Assembly (NCBI RefSeq): GCF_006440675.2
Contig: NZ_CP083951.1
Span: 4,435,501 to 4,499,500 of the forward strand
DNA: 64,000 nucleotides
DNA from: Mesorhizobium sp. B2-8-5
Lineage (GTDB): Bacteria > Pseudomonadota > Alphaproteobacteria > Rhizobiales > Rhizobiaceae
Direction of reading: 5' to 3'
Positions 63,294-64,000 of this stretch are shown piece by piece (positions within the stretch are counted from its first letter, which is position 1; each line of letters opens with the position of its first letter). A program made the translations under genes and the position numbers. The notes under the pieces were generated by a model. That model worked only from the letters and a program-made list of their open reading frames with translations, had not been told where the DNA came from and ran no database searches.

Positions 63294-63359
63294 CCAAGCA
63301 ACAAGAAACGCCTTCTCTTGTCCCTCGTGGACGGGAAAGGTCAACCTGAGAGCAAAACC

Positions 63360-63824
63360 ATGGCTACCTTTTCGCAGAAGCCTGCGGATGTGGTGAAGAA
63401 GTGGGTGCTGATCGACGCCGAAGGTCTCGTCGTCGGTCGTCTGGCCACTGTCATCGCCAACCATCTGCGCGGCAAGCACAAGCCCACCTTCACCCCGCAT
63501 GTCGATGATGGCGACAACGTCGTCGTCATCAATGCAGACAAGGTGGTGTTCACCGGCAAGAAGTACACCGACAAGGTCTACTACTGGCATACCGGCCATC
63601 CCGGCGGCATCAAGGAGCGCACCGCGCGCCAACTGCTCGAGGGCCGTTTCCCCGAGCGCGTCGTCGAAAAGGCCGTCGAGCGCATGATCCCGCGCGGCCC
63701 GCTCGGCCGTCGCCAGATGAAGAATCTCCGCGTCTATGCAGGCGCCGAGCATCCGCACACCGCCCAGCAGCCCGTCACGCTCGACGTGGCCAAGCTGAAC
63801 TCCAAGAACAAGAGGGCTTCGTAA
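63360..63824 (+). CDS. rplM: 50S ribosomal protein L13
   Basis: 154 residues. [38 protein letters not shown] and [36 protein letters not shown] and [15 protein letters not shown] are the L13 signatures. It binds 23S rRNA early in 50S assembly. Behind a strong promoter and structured leader. Its TAA overlaps the rpsI ATG (TAATG at 63822-63826), so the two are translationally coupled. Confidence 0.97.
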   Translation: MATFSQKPADVVKKWVLIDAEGLVVGRLATVIANHLRGKHKPTFTPHVDDGDNVVVINADKVVFTGKKYTDKVYYWHTGHPGGIKERTARQLLEGRFPERVVEKAVERMIPRGPLGRRQMKNLRVYAGAEHPHTAQQPVTLDVAKLNSKNKRAS

Positions 63825-64000
63825 TGGCTGAGCTTTCCTCGCTCGCAGAACTCGGCACCGTCGCCGCGCAGCCGGCCGCGCCCGTGCATGTCCAGAAGCT
63901 CGACAAGTCGGGCCGCGCCTACGCCACCGGCAAGCGCAAGAACGCCATCGCGCGCGTCTGGGTGAAGCCGGGCTCCGGCAAGATCACCGTCAACGACAAG
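63824..64000 (+). CDS. rpsI: 30S ribosomal protein S9 (partial, runs off the window)
   Basis: The first 59 codons are present, with a non-conserved N-terminal extension ([16 protein letters not shown]..) before the S9 core [30 protein letters not shown]9 has a tail reaching the ribosomal P site; that part lies beyond the window. The extension of roughly 25-30 residues is common in alphaproteobacterial S9. Co-transcribed with rplM. Confidence 0.95.
   Translation, partial: MAELSSLAELGTVAAQPAAPVHVQKLDKSGRAYATGKRKNAIARVWVKPGSGKITVNDK

Overview
The window reads as a chromosomal segment of an alphaproteobacterium of the order Hyphomicrobiales, most likely Mesorhizobium or a close relative. Three things point there: high GC, alphaproteobacterial gene orders (rne / amidase / mrcA / prfB; dsbA-like / aroQ / accB / accC / aat / DUF2155 / NDUFA12-like), and intergenic palindromes of a style I associate with Mesorhizobium. 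This placement rests on recognition, since no search was run. Most of the window is ordinary core genome; there is no prophage, integrase, transposase or CRISPR array.

Region by region. 33-4687: glyoxylate-to-glycerate operon (gcl-hyi-glxR, minus strand) with a divergent IclR regulator. 4688-6769: small membrane, lipoprotein, BA14K and His-rich envelope genes. 6920-8822: tRNA-Thr, a Crp/Fnr-type regulator, two tandem paralogous small proteins and a zinc-ribbon protein. 8871-14120: TetR regulator divergent from a polyamine-type ABC importer and an MBL-fold hydrolase. 14193-18412: sugar/glycan genes (glycosyltransferase-like, DUF707, UDP-galactopyranose mutase, nucleotide-sugar SDR). 19068-21585: NAD kinase and a DEAD-box RNA helicase. 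21682-24964: small secreted, OmpA-like and GFA-family proteins. 24995-33773: prfB (with a +1 programmed frameshift), mrcA, amidase and divergent rne.

33900-45751: glutaminase and aminotransferase; M48 protease; DsbA-like protein; aroQ; the acetyl-CoA carboxylase biotin subunits accB-accC; aat; DUF2155; NDUFA12-like; panB-panC; an AIM24-like protein. 45908-47903: gatB followed by a GNAT gene broken by a 1-nt frameshift. 48150-49330: a cluster of palindromic repeats around a CBS-domain gene. 49327-56141: rhomboid protease, then PAS, tandem PilZ and transglutaminase-like cysteine peptidase genes, an NYN-domain protein with an ankyrin protein, gamma-carbonic anhydrase and membrane proteins. 56285-63129: cytochrome P450, metY plus a coupled cupin, CoA-binding protein, GNAT, AAA ATPase, enoyl-CoA hydratase and thioesterase. 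63360-64000: rplM and the start of rpsI behind a clear promoter and structured leader.

Functional links. The first operon feeds glyoxylate into glycerate. The ABC operon imports an unidentified cationic or small organic solute that its MBL enzyme may process. The 14-18 kb cluster probably supplies galactofuranose and a decorated surface glycan. aroQ/accBC/panBC/metY are biosynthetic core. The most unusual items are the prfB recoding site, the His-rich and BA14K pair, the tandem small-protein cluster after the Crp-like gene, the PAS-PilZ-peptidase neighbourhood, the NYN/ankyrin pair, and a set of related intergenic palindromes caught in different states of decay. No clearly new multi-gene system is proven by the sequence alone.
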